Assembly (NCBI GenBank): GCA_025928585.1 | Contig: JAICJG010000008.1 | Span: 1 to 45,796 of the forward strand | DNA length: 45,796 bases | Direction: 5' to 3' | Origin: Rhodanobacteraceae bacterium | GTDB lineage: Bacteria > Pseudomonadota > Gammaproteobacteria > Xanthomonadales > Rhodanobacteraceae | Shown here: positions 9,806 to 20,372 of the stretch, piece by piece | How positions within the stretch are numbered: position 1 is the first letter of the stretch | How the letters are laid out: the number at the start of each line of letters is the position of its first letter | The notes under the pieces: generated by a model | What the model was told of the DNA's origin: nothing | Databases searched by the model: none | Seen by the model: only the letters and a program-made list of their open reading frames with translations | Translations under genes and position numbers: made by a program

Positions 9806-11136
9806 GGCGTTTCGAGTGGGCTGCGCTCGATGATGCTGCGCGGGCACAAGTGCTTGCCCGGCCACCGCAGTCGCGCAGCGATACGTTGCGTACCGCGGTC
9901 GAAGACATCATCGCCGGCGTGCGCGATCGTGGCGACGCGGCGCTGCGTGAATTCGCCGCGAAGTTCGAGCGGGCGCCGCTCGGTTCCGTCGCGGTGGGCG
10001 CGGCGGAATTCGCGGCGGCGGAGTCCGCCCTGGCACCTGACGTGAAGCACGCGATCGCCGAGGCGGCGTCGCGCATTGAAGCGTTTCACGCCGCCTGCAT
10101 GGTGCAGGACGTGGCGCTGGAGACGGTGCCCGGTTTACGGGTGGAACGTCTCGCGCGTCCGATCGAGCGCGTGGGTTTGTACGTACCGGCCGGCAGCGCG
10201 CCGTTGCCGTCGACCGTGTTGATGCTGGCGATTCCGGCGCGGCTGGCCGGTTGCCGCGAGGTGGTGTTGTGCACGCCGCCGCGCGCCGACGCCAGTTGCG
10301 ACCCGGCGGTGTTGCATGCAGCGAGTGCGTGCGGTGTATCGCGGGTCTTCAAGGCCGGCGGCGCGCAGGCGATCGCCGCCATGGCGTACGGCACCGAATC
10401 GGTGCCGCGTTGCGACAAGCTGTTCGGTCCCGGCAACGCATTCGTGACCGAGGCCAAGCTGCAGGTCGGATCGGACCCGCAAGGCGCCGCCATCGACATG
10501 CCCGCCGGTCCGTCCGAGGTATTGGTGATCGCCGACGACTCCGCCGATCCGGTCTTTGTCGCGGCCGATCTTCTGTCGCAGGCCGAGCACGGCCCGGATT
10601 CGCAGGTGTCGCTGGCCAGCGATTCCGCTGGCCTGCTGGCCGCGGTCGAACGCGAAATGGAACGCCAGTGCACCTCCTTGCCGCGGGCCGTGATCGTGCG
10701 ACAAGCGTTGGCCCACAGCCGCCTCATCCTCACCGCCTCGATCGCGCAGGCGGTCGAGTTGAGCAACCGCTATGCGCCTGAACATTTGATCGTGCAGGTG
10801 CGCGAACCACGCGCCTGGCTGGACGCGATCGTGAACGCGGGCTCGGTATTCCTCGGGCACTGGACGCCGGAATCGCTCGGCGACTATTGCAGCGGGAGCA
10901 ACCACGTGCTGCCGACCTACGGCTGGGCGCGCAGTTGCAGCGGCGTGTCGGTGGCAAGTTTCCAGAAGCAGATCAGTGTGCAGACCAGTGCCCCCGAAGG
11001 CTTGCTCAGGGTAGGGCCGTGCGCCGCCACCTTGGCCGGCGTTGAAGGACTGGAGGCCCACCGGCGTGCCGTGACGCTGCGGCTGGCCGCGCTGGACGGG
11101 CAGGCATCACGCGGCCGGGCCGGATCCGTCGCATGA
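9802..11136 (+). CDS. hisD: Histidinol dehydrogenase
   Basis: [76 protein letters not shown] start overlapping hisG. Confidence 0.95.
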
Positions 11137-12248
11137 ATCCCGTCGAGCTCGCCCGCCCGGAAATCCGGGCCCTGCAACCGTATTCCTCCGCGCGCATGGA
11201 AGCGGACACCGGTTCGATCTGGCTCAACGCAAACGAGTCGCCATGGCCGCCGCTCGCGCCGGACTCGCCCTGGAACCGCTATCCGGATCCACAACCCGCG
11301 CCGTTGCTGGAGGCGCTGGCCGAGCTGTATGGCGTCCGTCGCGAACAGTTGCTGGTCGGCCGCGGCAGCGACGAAGGCATCGACCTGATGGTGCGCGCGT
11401 TCTGCGCGGCCGGCCGCGATGCGATCCTGGTTTCGCCGCCGACTTTCGGGATGTACGCGCTGTGCGCGAGGGTGCAGGGGGCCGGCATTGTGGAGGCGCC
11501 GTTGCGGCGCGACTTCGCGCTCGACGCCGAGGCGGTGCTCGCCGCAGTCACGCCGGCAGTGAAACTGGTGTTCCTGTGCGCGCCCAACAATCCGGCCGGC
11601 GCCGGCGTGCCGCGCGCGGCGATCTTGCGGCTCGCCGAAGCGCTCGCCGGCCGCGCCTTGCTGGTGGTCGACGAAGCCTACGCGGAATTTGCCGACCCGG
11701 ATCCTGCCGGCGTCAGCGTCGCGGGGGATCTCGATCGCCATGCCAATCTCGTGGTGCTGCGGACCTTGTCGAAAGCCTGGGGACTCGCCGGCGCCCGGAT
11801 CGGCGCGCTGCTGGCCGACGCGCGGCTGGTGGCGTTGCTGCGCAAGCTGATGCCGCCGTATCCGCTGCCTTCACCATCCGTACAGGCCGCGCTGCGCGTG
11901 TTGACGGGGCAGGATCGACAAGCCATGCGGGAGCGCGTCCGGATCGTCCGCGCCGAACGCACGCGCCTCGCTGCCGGATTGGCGCAGTCTCGCTGCGTGC
12001 GCAAAGTGCTGCCGTCACAGGCCAATTTCCTGTGCGTGCGCTTTCATGACGCCGCTGCCGCGGGCGCCGCATTGCTTGCCGCTGGCGTGGTGGTGCGCGA
12101 CGTGCGGCGCTACCCGATGCTCGGCGATGCGCTGCGCATCAGCATCGGCACGCCCGCGGAGAATGATCGTGTGCTGGAAGTACTGCAGGTGTTGCCGCCG
12201 GTCACGCAGCCGGTCGAATCTGCGCCACGCGGCGAGGTGCACGCATGA
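11133..12248 (+). CDS. hisC: Histidinol-phosphate aminotransferase
   Basis: [61 protein letters not shown]. Confidence 0.95.
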   Translation: MNPVELARPEIRALQPYSSARMEADTGSIWLNANESPWPPLAPDSPWNRYPDPQPAPLLEALAELYGVRREQLLVGRGSDEGIDLMVRAFCAAGRDAILVSPPTFGMYALCARVQGAGIVEAPLRRDFALDAEAVLAAVTPAVKLVFLCAPNNPAGAGVPRAAILRLAEALAGRALLVVDEAYAEFADPDPAGVSVAGDLDRHANLVVLRTLSKAWGLAGARIGALLADARLVALLRKLMPPYPLPSPSVQAALRVLTGQDRQAMRERVRIVRAERTRLAAGLAQSRCVRKVLPSQANFLCVRFHDAAAAGAALLAAGVVVRDVRRYPMLGDALRISIGTPAENDRVLEVLQVLPPVTQPVESAPRGEVHA

Positions 12249-13312
12249 AACGCAAACTGTTGATCGTCGATCGCGACGGCTGCCTCGTGGAAGAGCCGCC
12301 CGACGAGCAGCTCGACCGTTTCGAGAAGTTCGACCTGGTGCCGGGGGTGATCGCCGCCCTGCAGCGCTGCGTCGCCGCCGGCTACGAGCTGGTGATGGTG
12401 ACCAATCAGGACGGGCTCGGCACCGACGCGTTTCCCGAGCACGATTTCCGCGGTCCGCATGATCTGCTGCTGCGGATACTGGCCTCCCAGGGAATCCGCT
12501 TCCGCGAAGTGCTGATCGACCGCAGCTTCGGGCACCAGGGCCTGGATACCCGCAAGCCTGGCACCGGGCTGCTGCGCCACTATCTCGCCGACGACGGCTG
12601 GAGCCGCGTGGACTCGGCGGTAGTGGGCGACCGCGCCTGCGACATGCAACTGGCCGCCAACCTCGGGGTGCGTGGCCTGCGCGTGGGCAGCGAGGGCGTG
12701 CCGTGGACCGAGGTCGCGCACACCCTGCTGGACGGCCCACGCACGGCCGAAGTGCAGCGCGAAACACGCGAAACCCGCATCGTGGTGCGCGTGGATCTCG
12801 ACCGGGCCGGTGAGCCCGAGGTCGGGACCGGGATCGGATTCTTCGACCACATGCTGGAACAGCTCGGCAAGCACGGCGGCTTCGCGCTGTCGCTGCGCTG
12901 CCAAGGCGACACGCGCATCGACGAGCACCACACGGTCGAGGATTGCGGGCTGGCGCTCGGGGACGCGTTGCGCCGCGCGCTCGGCGACAAGCGCGGCATC
13001 GCGCGTTACGGATTTGCGCTGCCGATGGACGAAGCCGCCGCGGATGCACGGCTGGATCTTTCCGGGCGCGCGTATTTCGTGTTCGACGGCACCTTTCCGC
13101 GCGAGCGCGTGGGCGAACTCCCCACCGAACTGGTGCCGCATTTCTTCCGTTCGCTGTGCGATGCGCTGGGTGCGAACCTGCACTTGTCGGTGCGCGGCGA
13201 GAATGCCCATCACATGGTCGAAGCCTGTTTCAAGGTGGTGGGGCGGGGATTGCGCCAAGCCTTCCGGCGCGAAGGCGATGTGCTACCGAGTACCAAGGGC
13301 GTGCTCGCGTGA
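12245..13312 (+). CDS. hisB: Bifunctional histidinol-phosphatase / imidazoleglycerol-phosphate dehydratase
   Basis: LIVDRDGCLVEEP HAD motif; RVDLDRAGEPEVGTGIGFFDHMLEQLGKHGGF...DEHHTVEDCGLALG. Confidence 0.95.
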   Translation: MKRKLLIVDRDGCLVEEPPDEQLDRFEKFDLVPGVIAALQRCVAAGYELVMVTNQDGLGTDAFPEHDFRGPHDLLLRILASQGIRFREVLIDRSFGHQGLDTRKPGTGLLRHYLADDGWSRVDSAVVGDRACDMQLAANLGVRGLRVGSEGVPWTEVAHTLLDGPRTAEVQRETRETRIVVRVDLDRAGEPEVGTGIGFFDHMLEQLGKHGGFALSLRCQGDTRIDEHHTVEDCGLALGDALRRALGDKRGIARYGFALPMDEAAADARLDLSGRAYFVFDGTFPRERVGELPTELVPHFFRSLCDALGANLHLSVRGENAHHMVEACFKVVGRGLRQAFRREGDVLPSTKGVLA

Positions 13313-13908
13313 GCGTGGTGCTGGTCGATTCGGGTGGCGCCAACATCGGTTCGGTGCGCTACGCGTTGCAGCGCCTCGGGGTCGAGGCGGCGTTGACTGC
13401 CGATCCCGCCACGATCCGCGCGGCCGATCGCGTGATCCTGCCCGGCGTGGGGGCGGCCGCGCCCGCGATGGCGGGTCTGCGCGAGTCCGGGCTGGCCGAA
13501 GTCCTGCGCAACCTGGAGCAGCCGGTACTGGGGGTGTGTCTCGGCATGCAGCTCCTGTGCGTCCATTCGGAAGAGGGCGACGTCGACGGACTTGGTGTGA
13601 TCGATGCGGGCGTGCGGCGCCTGCGCGGCGGCGACGGCCTGCGCGTGCCGCACATGGGCTGGAATCGCGTGCGCGGGGTGACCGCGCATCCGCTGTGCGC
13701 CGGCGGTGCCGAAGGCGGCTGGGCCTATTTCGTCCACGGCTATGCCGTGCCGGTGTGCGCGGCCACACTCGCGACGTGCGAACACGGCGAGACCTTCTCC
13801 GCGGCGATCGGCCACGCCAATTTCATGGGCGTGCAGTTCCATCCGGAACGTTCTGCCGCGCTGGGGCAGGCGGTGCTCCGGAATTTCCTGTGGCAGACGC
13901 CCGCATGA
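13309..13908 (+). CDS. hisH: Imidazole glycerol phosphate synthase subunit HisH
   Basis: GTG start; VLVDSGGANIGSVRYALQRLG, LGVCLGMQLL, GVQFHPERS glutaminase. Confidence 0.94.
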   Translation: MSVVLVDSGGANIGSVRYALQRLGVEAALTADPATIRAADRVILPGVGAAAPAMAGLRESGLAEVLRNLEQPVLGVCLGMQLLCVHSEEGDVDGLGVIDAGVRRLRGGDGLRVPHMGWNRVRGVTAHPLCAGGAEGGWAYFVHGYAVPVCAATLATCEHGETFSAAIGHANFMGVQFHPERSAALGQAVLRNFLWQTPA

Positions 13909-14636
13909 GCTTCCAGGTCATACCCGCGATCGATTTGCGTGGCGGCCGGGTCGTGCGTCTGCGGCAGGGGGACTACTCGCGCGAGACGGTGTATGCCGAG
14001 GATCCGGCGTTGCTCGCGCGAAGCTATGCGGACGCCGGGGCGGAATGGTTGCACGTGGTCGACCTGGACGGCGCGCGCTCAGGCGTGTTCACGAACCTGG
14101 GTCTGGTCGAGGCCATCGCCGGCGCCGGCGCGCTGAAGGTGCAGGCGGGCGGCGGCGTGCGTACCACCGACGACTTGCGACGGCTGTTCGCGGCCGGCGT
14201 TGCGCGTGCCGTAGTCGGCAGCGTCGCAGTGCGGGAGCCGGGCCTGACCGCGGCGTGGATCGACCAGTTCGGACCGCACCGGCTGGTGCTGGCACTGGAC
14301 GTGCGCCAGCAGGCCGGTGCGTGGCGTTTGCCGGTGGATGGCTGGACCGAGGATTCCGGCGTCAGACTCGAGACGCTGGTTGAACGTTATGCCCGCGCCG
14401 GTGCGCGCCACCTTCTGTGCACCGACATTGACCGCGACGGCATGCTGGGCGGATTCAACCTCGGCCTCTATCGCGACCTGCGCGATTTCGCGCCTGCGCT
14501 CGATATCCAGGCCTCCGGCGGCGCGTGCTCGCTGTACGACATCTGCGAGGTGCGTGAAGCCGGTGCGAGCGGCGTGATCCTGGGCCGCGCCCTGCTGGAA
14601 GGTCGGTTCACGCTGCGCGAGGCACTGCAATGCTGA
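13905..14636 (+). CDS. hisA: 1-(5-phosphoribosyl)-5-[(5-phosphoribosylamino)methylideneamino]imidazole-4-carboxamide isomerase
   Basis: [55 protein letters not shown]. Confidence 0.95.
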   Translation: MSFQVIPAIDLRGGRVVRLRQGDYSRETVYAEDPALLARSYADAGAEWLHVVDLDGARSGVFTNLGLVEAIAGAGALKVQAGGGVRTTDDLRRLFAAGVARAVVGSVAVREPGLTAAWIDQFGPHRLVLALDVRQQAGAWRLPVDGWTEDSGVRLETLVERYARAGARHLLCTDIDRDGMLGGFNLGLYRDLRDFAPALDIQASGGACSLYDICEVREAGASGVILGRALLEGRFTLREALQC

Positions 14637-15400
14637 GCCGCCGCATCATTCCCTGTCTCGACGTGCGTGACGGCAAGGTCGTCAAGGGCGTGCGCTTCCG
14701 CAACCACGCCGTGGTCGGGGGGATCGTGGAACTTGCGTTGCGTTATCGCGACGAGGGCGCGGACGAACTGGTGTTCTACGACATCACCGCGAGTCCCGAC
14801 GCGCGCGTGGTGGATGTGGCCTGGGTGGAGCGCGTGGCGCGCGCGATCGACATCCCGTTTTGCGTTGCCGGCGGCATCCGCGGTGTCCAGGATGCGCGCG
14901 CGGTGCTGCACGCCGGTGCCGACAAGATCTCGATCAACTCGCCGGCGCTGGAACGTCCGGGCCTGATCGATGAACTCGCCGGCGCGTTCGGCGTGCAGTG
15001 CGTGGTGGTCGGCATCGACTCTTTGCGCGATGCCGACGGGGAATGGCGGGTGCGCCAGTACAGCGGCGAGGCCGCGCGCACGCGGGTCGTCGCCCGGCGC
15101 ACGCTCGACTGGATCGTGGAAGCGCAGCGCCGCGGCGCCGGCGAAATCGTTCTCAACTGCATGGGCAGCGATGGCACGCGCGCGGGTTACGACCTCGAGC
15201 AGTTGCGTGCGGCACGTGCGAACTGCCGGGTGCCGCTGGTGGCCTCGGGCGGGGCGGGTGCGCGCGAGCATTTCCGCGACGCGTTCATCGAGGCCGATGC
15301 CGATGCCGCGCTGGCCGCGAGCGTGTTCCATGCCGGAACCATCGCGATTCCTGCATTGAAATCGTGGCTGGGCGAATGCGGCATCGAGGTGCGCCAATGA
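14630..15400 (+). CDS. hisF: Imidazole glycerol phosphate synthase subunit HisF
   Basis: [57 protein letters not shown]. Confidence 0.95.
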   Translation: MLSRRIIPCLDVRDGKVVKGVRFRNHAVVGGIVELALRYRDEGADELVFYDITASPDARVVDVAWVERVARAIDIPFCVAGGIRGVQDARAVLHAGADKISINSPALERPGLIDELAGAFGVQCVVVGIDSLRDADGEWRVRQYSGEAARTRVVARRTLDWIVEAQRRGAGEIVLNCMGSDGTRAGYDLEQLRAARANCRVPLVASGGAGAREHFRDAFIEADADAALAASVFHAGTIAIPALKSWLGECGIEVRQ

Positions 15401-16044
15401 TCACCAGCGGAGCGGCCAACACGGGCCTGCCCTCCCGGCTCGACTGGACCAAGGGCAACGGTCTCCTGCCCGCAATCGTGCAACACTGCGCCAGTGGCAA
15501 GGTGCTGATGCTGGGCTACATGAATCCCGAGGCGCTGGCTGCGACACAGGCATCCGGTTGGGTGACCTTCTGGAGCCGCAGCAGGCAGCGCCTGTGGAAG
15601 AAGGGCGAGACCTCGGGACACCTGTTGGCGGTGCGGTCGATCCACGCCGATTGCGACCAGGATGCGCTGCTGATCCTGGCGGAACCGCGCGGGCCGACCT
15701 GCCATCTCGGCACGGCGAGTTGCTTCGGCGACACGATACAGCCACCTGGCGGCTTTTTGGGCGAACTGGACGCCTTGATCGCGCGTCGCGATGGCGAGCG
15801 TCCGCCGGGCAGCTACACCACGGCGCTGTTCGAGGCGGGCATTCGCCGCATTGCGCAAAAAGTCGGGGAGGAGGGCGTGGAAACCGCGCTGGCCGCGGTG
15901 GCCCAGGACGCGGAGGCCTTGCTGGGCGAGGCTGCCGACCTGGTCTATCACCTCGCCGTCCTGCTGCGCGCCCGCGGGCGATCGCTGGCGGATGTGGCGG
16001 ACGTGCTGGAGCGGCGGCATGCAGCCGCCGACGCCGGTCCTTAG
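15397..16044 (+). CDS. hisI: Bifunctional phosphoribosyl-AMP cyclohydrolase / phosphoribosyl-ATP pyrophosphatase
   Basis: [37 protein letters not shown]-terminal [28 protein letters not shown]. Confidence 0.94.
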   Translation: MITSGAANTGLPSRLDWTKGNGLLPAIVQHCASGKVLMLGYMNPEALAATQASGWVTFWSRSRQRLWKKGETSGHLLAVRSIHADCDQDALLILAEPRGPTCHLGTASCFGDTIQPPGGFLGELDALIARRDGERPPGSYTTALFEAGIRRIAQKVGEEGVETALAAVAQDAEALLGEAADLVYHLAVLLRARGRSLADVADVLERRHAAADAGP

Positions 16045-17132
16045 GCTGACCCGGGAACCATGGCCTGCAATGCGTCCGCCTGCCTGGCGAGCGACGCGAG
16101 CAGCGCGAATTGGTTGCGCGCGCGCTCAAGGTTGTGCGCCGGGCGCGTGACCCGGAAATAGCGATCGCCGTCGAGGTAGTCAGTGAGGAAGCGCAGGCCG
16201 ATCACGCCGGTGACGAGGCGGGCTGCGAACACCAGGTTGTCGCGCTCGAGCGGCGTGAGCTGTCCTTCGCAGCCTTCGACGTAGCCGCGGGCAAGCGCCG
16301 CGAAGTGCCCGTGCCGAACTTCGACGCGGGCGAGTTCGGTCGAGTCTTCCGGAACCGGGCTCAGCATGGTGCGCGCCATGTCGCCGAAGTCGAACAGCAG
16401 CGTGCCGGGCATCACGGTATCGAGATCGACCACGCAGATCGCGCGGTTGTCGCGGTCGAACAGAAGGTTGTTCAACTTGCAATCGTTGTGGGTGATGCGC
16501 CATGGCAGACCGGCCCCGCGCAGGCGCCGCCAGTGCGCCAGCAGCTCCTCGAAAGCGAGTGCGGCATCGCATTCGGCGCGGGCGCCGGCGCCCCGCCCCA
16601 TGCGGTCGGCATCCAGCGCGGCGCGGAAGCTTGCGAAGCGCGTGACCGGGTCGTGGAAGTGCGGGATCACTTCGCCGACGGCGCCGGGCTCGAGGTCCGC
16701 GAGTGCCGCGGCGAAGGAGGCGAACCCGCGTCCCGCCTCGCGGGTGATCGCAGGATCGTCCGCGGTGTCGAACGTGCGGGTGTCCGGCACGTGGTCGTAC
16801 ATGCGCCACCACGCGCCGTCGGCCAGCCTGGCCGCGGGCTCGCCCGCGAGCGTCGGCACCAGCTCGAGTACCGCATAGTCGTAGCGGCCGGCGGCGCGCT
16901 TGCGGCCGAGGTGCGCGGTGACCGCGTGGCAGTTGCGGATCACCATCGCGGGATCACGAAAGACGCGGGTGTTGAGGCATTGGAGCACGCGCTGGCGTCC
17001 GCCGTCCTCGACCAGCAGGGTGCGGTTGATGAGCCCGTTGCCGAGTGTCGAGAACCGCGAGTGTGGGCCGAGGCCCCACGCCTCGGCGAGACCGGTGCGG
17101 GTTTGGGAATCGAGATCGATCCCGTCGTTCAT
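16041..17132 (-). CDS. Phosphotransferase-family sugar kinase (N-acetylhexosamine 1-kinase NahK-like)
   Basis: THNDCKLNNLLFDRDNRAICVVDLDTVMPGTLLFDFGDMART active-site motifs; ATGA overlap with upstream gene. Confidence 0.8.
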   Translation of the reverse strand: MNDGIDLDSQTRTGLAEAWGLGPHSRFSTLGNGLINRTLLVEDGGRQRVLQCLNTRVFRDPAMVIRNCHAVTAHLGRKRAAGRYDYAVLELVPTLAGEPAARLADGAWWRMYDHVPDTRTFDTADDPAITREAGRGFASFAAALADLEPGAVGEVIPHFHDPVTRFASFRAALDADRMGRGAGARAECDAALAFEELLAHWRRLRGAGLPWRITHNDCKLNNLLFDRDNRAICVVDLDTVMPGTLLFDFGDMARTMLSPVPEDSTELARVEVRHGHFAALARGYVEGCEGQLTPLERDNLVFAARLVTGVIGLRFLTDYLDGDRYFRVTRPAHNLERARNQFALLASLARQADALQAMVPGSA

Positions 17133-18034
17133 GCGCGGGGCCAAAGCGGCGTGGGGTAGGTGCCGTTGGCGTGCAGGGCGGCGAGCGCGGCGACGACCTT
17201 CGCGTGGTCGTCGGGATAGGTCAGGCCGAGCCAAGTATCCTCGGTCGGTATGACCGCGAGCTTCCTTCCATGCCGGGCCAGGTGGCGGGAAATCGCGGCC
17301 GGCAGGTAGTACTCGCGGCTCTCTGCGGCATCCGCGAGAAAAGTCCGCAAGCCGCTTTCGAGGTCCGGCAGAAGTTCGGGCAGAAGGCCCCAGCAATTGA
17401 GCGAGACCACGCGGTCCGGGGCAAGCGCCTCGTGTCCGCCATCCGGGGCCGTGCCGGTGAGGCGGCCGTTGCGGACGGCGATGCCGGTATATTCGGTCAC
17501 GTCTTCGAGGCACCCGTCCGGATCGAGGCGGCACACGCCGCGGTTGACGCCGCCGTGTTCGGAAAGCGCGGCATCGAGGCGGTAGCCGACCATCGCGGGG
17601 CCCTGCGCCCGGCGAAAGTGTCCGGCCAACAATCCAAAGGCATGCCGGCCGTAGTAATCGTCCGCGTTGATGACGGCGAACGGGCCGTGCAGCAGGTCGG
17701 CGCAACACCACAGCGCGTGGCCCGTGCCGAGCGGCTTGCGGCGGCCCGGTGGCGGCTCGCATCCAGAGGGAACATGGTCCGACGATTGTTCGACGAAACG
17801 CAGACGCGCGTTTCCCACCCGCGGCCCGAGCCGCTCTTGCAGCGACTGGCGCAGCTCCGCGCGGATCACCATCACGATGTCGCCGAAGCCCGCGGCAAGC
17901 GCATCGTGGATGGCGTACTCCAGCAACCATTCGCCGCCCGGACCGACGCCCGCGACCTGCTTGGAATCGCCGTAGCGGCTGCCGAGACCGGCGGCAAGGA
18001 TCACCAGGGCAGGCATCCCTTGCGCGCCGTTCAC
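17129..18034 (-). CDS. Sugar-phosphate nucleotidyltransferase (GT-A/NTP_transferase fold)
   Basis: ALVILAAGLGSRYGDSKQVAGVGPGGEWLLEYAI; INADDYYG; GTG start overlapping the upstream stop (alternative ATG at 18016). Confidence 0.82.
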   Translation of the reverse strand: MNGAQGMPALVILAAGLGSRYGDSKQVAGVGPGGEWLLEYAIHDALAAGFGDIVMVIRAELRQSLQERLGPRVGNARLRFVEQSSDHVPSGCEPPPGRRKPLGTGHALWCCADLLHGPFAVINADDYYGRHAFGLLAGHFRRAQGPAMVGYRLDAALSEHGGVNRGVCRLDPDGCLEDVTEYTGIAVRNGRLTGTAPDGGHEALAPDRVVSLNCWGLLPELLPDLESGLRTFLADAAESREYYLPAAISRHLARHGRKLAVIPTEDTWLGLTYPDDHAKVVAALAALHANGTYPTPLWPRA

Positions 18035-19059
18035 TTGGCTGCGCCCGCCGCGACCGGAATGGGTGCAGCCGCTGCCGGGGCGAACGGCACCGCAGGCCCC
18101 GGCTCGAACGCCTTTCGCCACGCGGCGAGTTGCCGGTCGATGCCCGCGCCGGCCGAGAGTTGCGGATCCGACGCCGGATAGCCGTCGCGCGCTTCCCACG
18201 ACCGAACCTGCGCGCTGGCGAGCCCGAACGCGGACCGAAAGTTGTCCGTGCGGTTGAGGGCATCGACGAGGAACGCGTGGCCGAACCAGGTCAGCCGGGA
18301 CTGCTCCCCGCAGCCGAACGACGAGCGGTCGCTGCGGGCGGCGGTGATGACCATGGTGTCCGGGCCTTCCAGCGACGGGATGAAGCCGCCCGAATAGCAG
18401 GCGTTGACCACGACCAGCTTGTACTTGAACGGGTGCTCGGCAAGGATGTCTGCCAAATCGTCCGCGCCGATCTGGTCGAGCGGCAGCGGGTCCATGTCGA
18501 CCAGCAGGGTGTGGTCCTCGCTGCCGTGGGTCGTGATGTAGACGACGAGGATGTCCTTTGTCGCGTCCATCTTCGAAGCCACGGCATCCAGCGCGTCCTC
18601 GAGGTTGGTCCAGGTCGCCAACGGACGCGCGGTGAGGGAGGCCGGGTTGTTGTCCAGCACCAGCACGTGGCCGCTGGCATCGAAGCGGCGCGAAAACAGC
18701 CGGTCGAAATACTCCGCCTCGTTGCGGAACACGTTCTCGCTGCCATCGCCGGCGAACACGATCGCGTACAGGTTCACTTTGCCGGGCGTGCGCGGCTTCA
18801 GTTTCGCGATTTCCCTTTCCAGCAGATCCGGCTGCGCATACATCACCTGCTCGGGGGTGGGCGCATTGGGCGGCCAGCCGGCGTCGGGAAGGAGTGCCGT
18901 CGCGGCAGGCGCCTTGGCTGTCGCCGGGGCGGCCGTGACGGCCGGCCGCGCGGCGGCAACCAGCACCCGCGGTTGAAAGCCGGCGGCGCTCCACACCAGG
19001 GCCGCACCGGTGACGCAGCCGAGCAGCCCGATCAGGGCCGCGGAGACGATTCGGTTCAT
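18031..19059 (-). CDS. Peptidase C13 (legumain/caspase-like) family protein with N-terminal signal/TM segment
   Basis: VVYITTHGSEDHTLLVDMD (His) and KLVVVNACYSGGFIPSL (Cys) catalytic dyad context; hydrophobic N-terminus; ATGA overlap with mtnC. Confidence 0.82.
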   Translation of the reverse strand: MNRIVSAALIGLLGCVTGAALVWSAAGFQPRVLVAAARPAVTAAPATAKAPAATALLPDAGWPPNAPTPEQVMYAQPDLLEREIAKLKPRTPGKVNLYAIVFAGDGSENVFRNEAEYFDRLFSRRFDASGHVLVLDNNPASLTARPLATWTNLEDALDAVASKMDATKDILVVYITTHGSEDHTLLVDMDPLPLDQIGADDLADILAEHPFKYKLVVVNACYSGGFIPSLEGPDTMVITAARSDRSSFGCGEQSRLTWFGHAFLVDALNRTDNFRSAFGLASAQVRSWEARDGYPASDPQLSAGAGIDRQLAAWRKAFEPGPAVPFAPAAAAPIPVAAGAAK

Positions 19060-19760
19060 GCCACTGCAATTCCCGCGAAATCGACCACGCATGGATGGGT
19101 GCCAAAGGCCGGGCAGACGGCCGGGGGCCGGCAGACCTGGATGGTCTGCATTCCCGTGTCGCGGGCCGCGTCGAGTTCCTCCGCCACATCGGACAGGAAC
19201 AGGATCCCGGTTGGCGGCAGATCGATCCCTTCGGCGATCCGCAGGTACGAACCGCGTTCGCGCTTGCCGCCGATTCCGGTGTCGAACCAGCCGTCGAACA
19301 GGCCCGAAAGATCACCGGCTTCGGTATAGCGGAAGAACAGTTGCTGCGCCTGCACCGACCCCGACGAATACACGTACAAGCGCAGGCCTTGCGCCTTCCA
19401 TGCGCGCAGCTGCGCAGGCACTTCGGGATAGACGTGGGCGCGGTAATCGCCGGCTTCGTAGCCCGACTTCCAGATCATGCCCTGCAAGGCCTTGAGCGCC
19501 GTGGCCTTGCGATCCTCGTCGATCCAGCGCAGCAGCGCGTCGACCACGCGCTGGGGATGGCGGTCGTCGATGCCGGCTTCGCGAGCCGCCGCCTCGAGCC
19601 AGCGCCGCACGTCCGGATCGGCGCGGCGGTCCTCGATGAAACGCGGCAGGTGCTCCCGGGAGTAGGGGAACAACACGTCCTTGACGAAGCTGATCGAACT
19701 GGTGGTGCCCTCGATGTCCGTGAGTACCGCTCGGACCCTGTTGGCTTGCAATGGGCTCAT
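19056..19760 (-). CDS. mtnC: Acireductone synthase (enolase-phosphatase E1)
   Basis: AVLTDIEGTTSSISFVKDVLFPYSREHLPRFI, YSSGSVQAQQLFFRYTEAGDLSGLFDGWFDT, ILFLSDVAEELDAA. Confidence 0.95.
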   Translation of the reverse strand: MSPLQANRVRAVLTDIEGTTSSISFVKDVLFPYSREHLPRFIEDRRADPDVRRWLEAAAREAGIDDRHPQRVVDALLRWIDEDRKATALKALQGMIWKSGYEAGDYRAHVYPEVPAQLRAWKAQGLRLYVYSSGSVQAQQLFFRYTEAGDLSGLFDGWFDTGIGGKRERGSYLRIAEGIDLPPTGILFLSDVAEELDAARDTGMQTIQVCRPPAVCPAFGTHPCVVDFAGIAVA

Positions 19761-20242
19761 GACGTGCTGCCGGGCTGGGATGATTCGATGTGGGCGGAAT
19801 AGGCGCTCTCGATTTCGCGCTTTGCCGCGATCGGGTCGGCGATCCTGTGCAGCGCCATCGCGGTCTCGCCGCGACCGGTGATTTCCACATTGCCGAAGCC
19901 GAAGATCCGGCCCCAGACCCCCTGGCGCAGGTCCACGGTTTCAATCGACGCGAGCCGCAGCTCGGTCGTCATTCGGGACACGATGCCGATCTTGTGCACC
20001 ACCCGACGGCTGGTCACGGCCTGCTCGATGCCGCGCAGCCACAACCATTGGTAGGCGGCGATCACGATCGCGATGACGGCCGTGGCGGCCGCACCCCAGG
20101 CGATCCGCGCGAGCAACAGTGCGGCCACCCCGATGATGCCAAGGACGATCACCACCCACAACCGGATCCATGCGGTCCAGTGGAGCCTGAACACGGCCAC
20201 CACCACCTCGGCCGGCGCCAGCGACTTCTGCAGATAGGACAT
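19757..20242 (-). CDS. PH-domain (YdbT/bPH2-like) membrane protein
   Basis: Two TM segments, then TSRRVVHKIGIVSRMTTELRLASIETVDLRQGVWGRIFGFGNVEITGRG. Confidence 0.85.
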   Translation of the reverse strand: MSYLQKSLAPAEVVVAVFRLHWTAWIRLWVVIVLGIIGVAALLLARIAWGAAATAVIAIVIAAYQWLWLRGIEQAVTSRRVVHKIGIVSRMTTELRLASIETVDLRQGVWGRIFGFGNVEITGRGETAMALHRIADPIAAKREIESAYSAHIESSQPGSTS

Positions 20243-20372
20243 GCCCCGGCTCCGAGAGAACGCCTGAAAGATCAGTCCGCAAGTGAACTCGAAGAACGCG
20301 AACTGGGAATGGATCCGGAACTATTCGCGTTCATTGGCGTTCATTGACGTTCATGGGAGGACCATTGCACCT

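Noticed and set aside
18031-19059. Caspase-like gene as part of a defence (metacaspase/gasdermin/CBASS-type) system
   Set aside because: Neighbours are methionine-salvage and sugar-activation genes; no gasdermin, NLR, cyclase or nuclease nearby; C13-type with an export signal fits better
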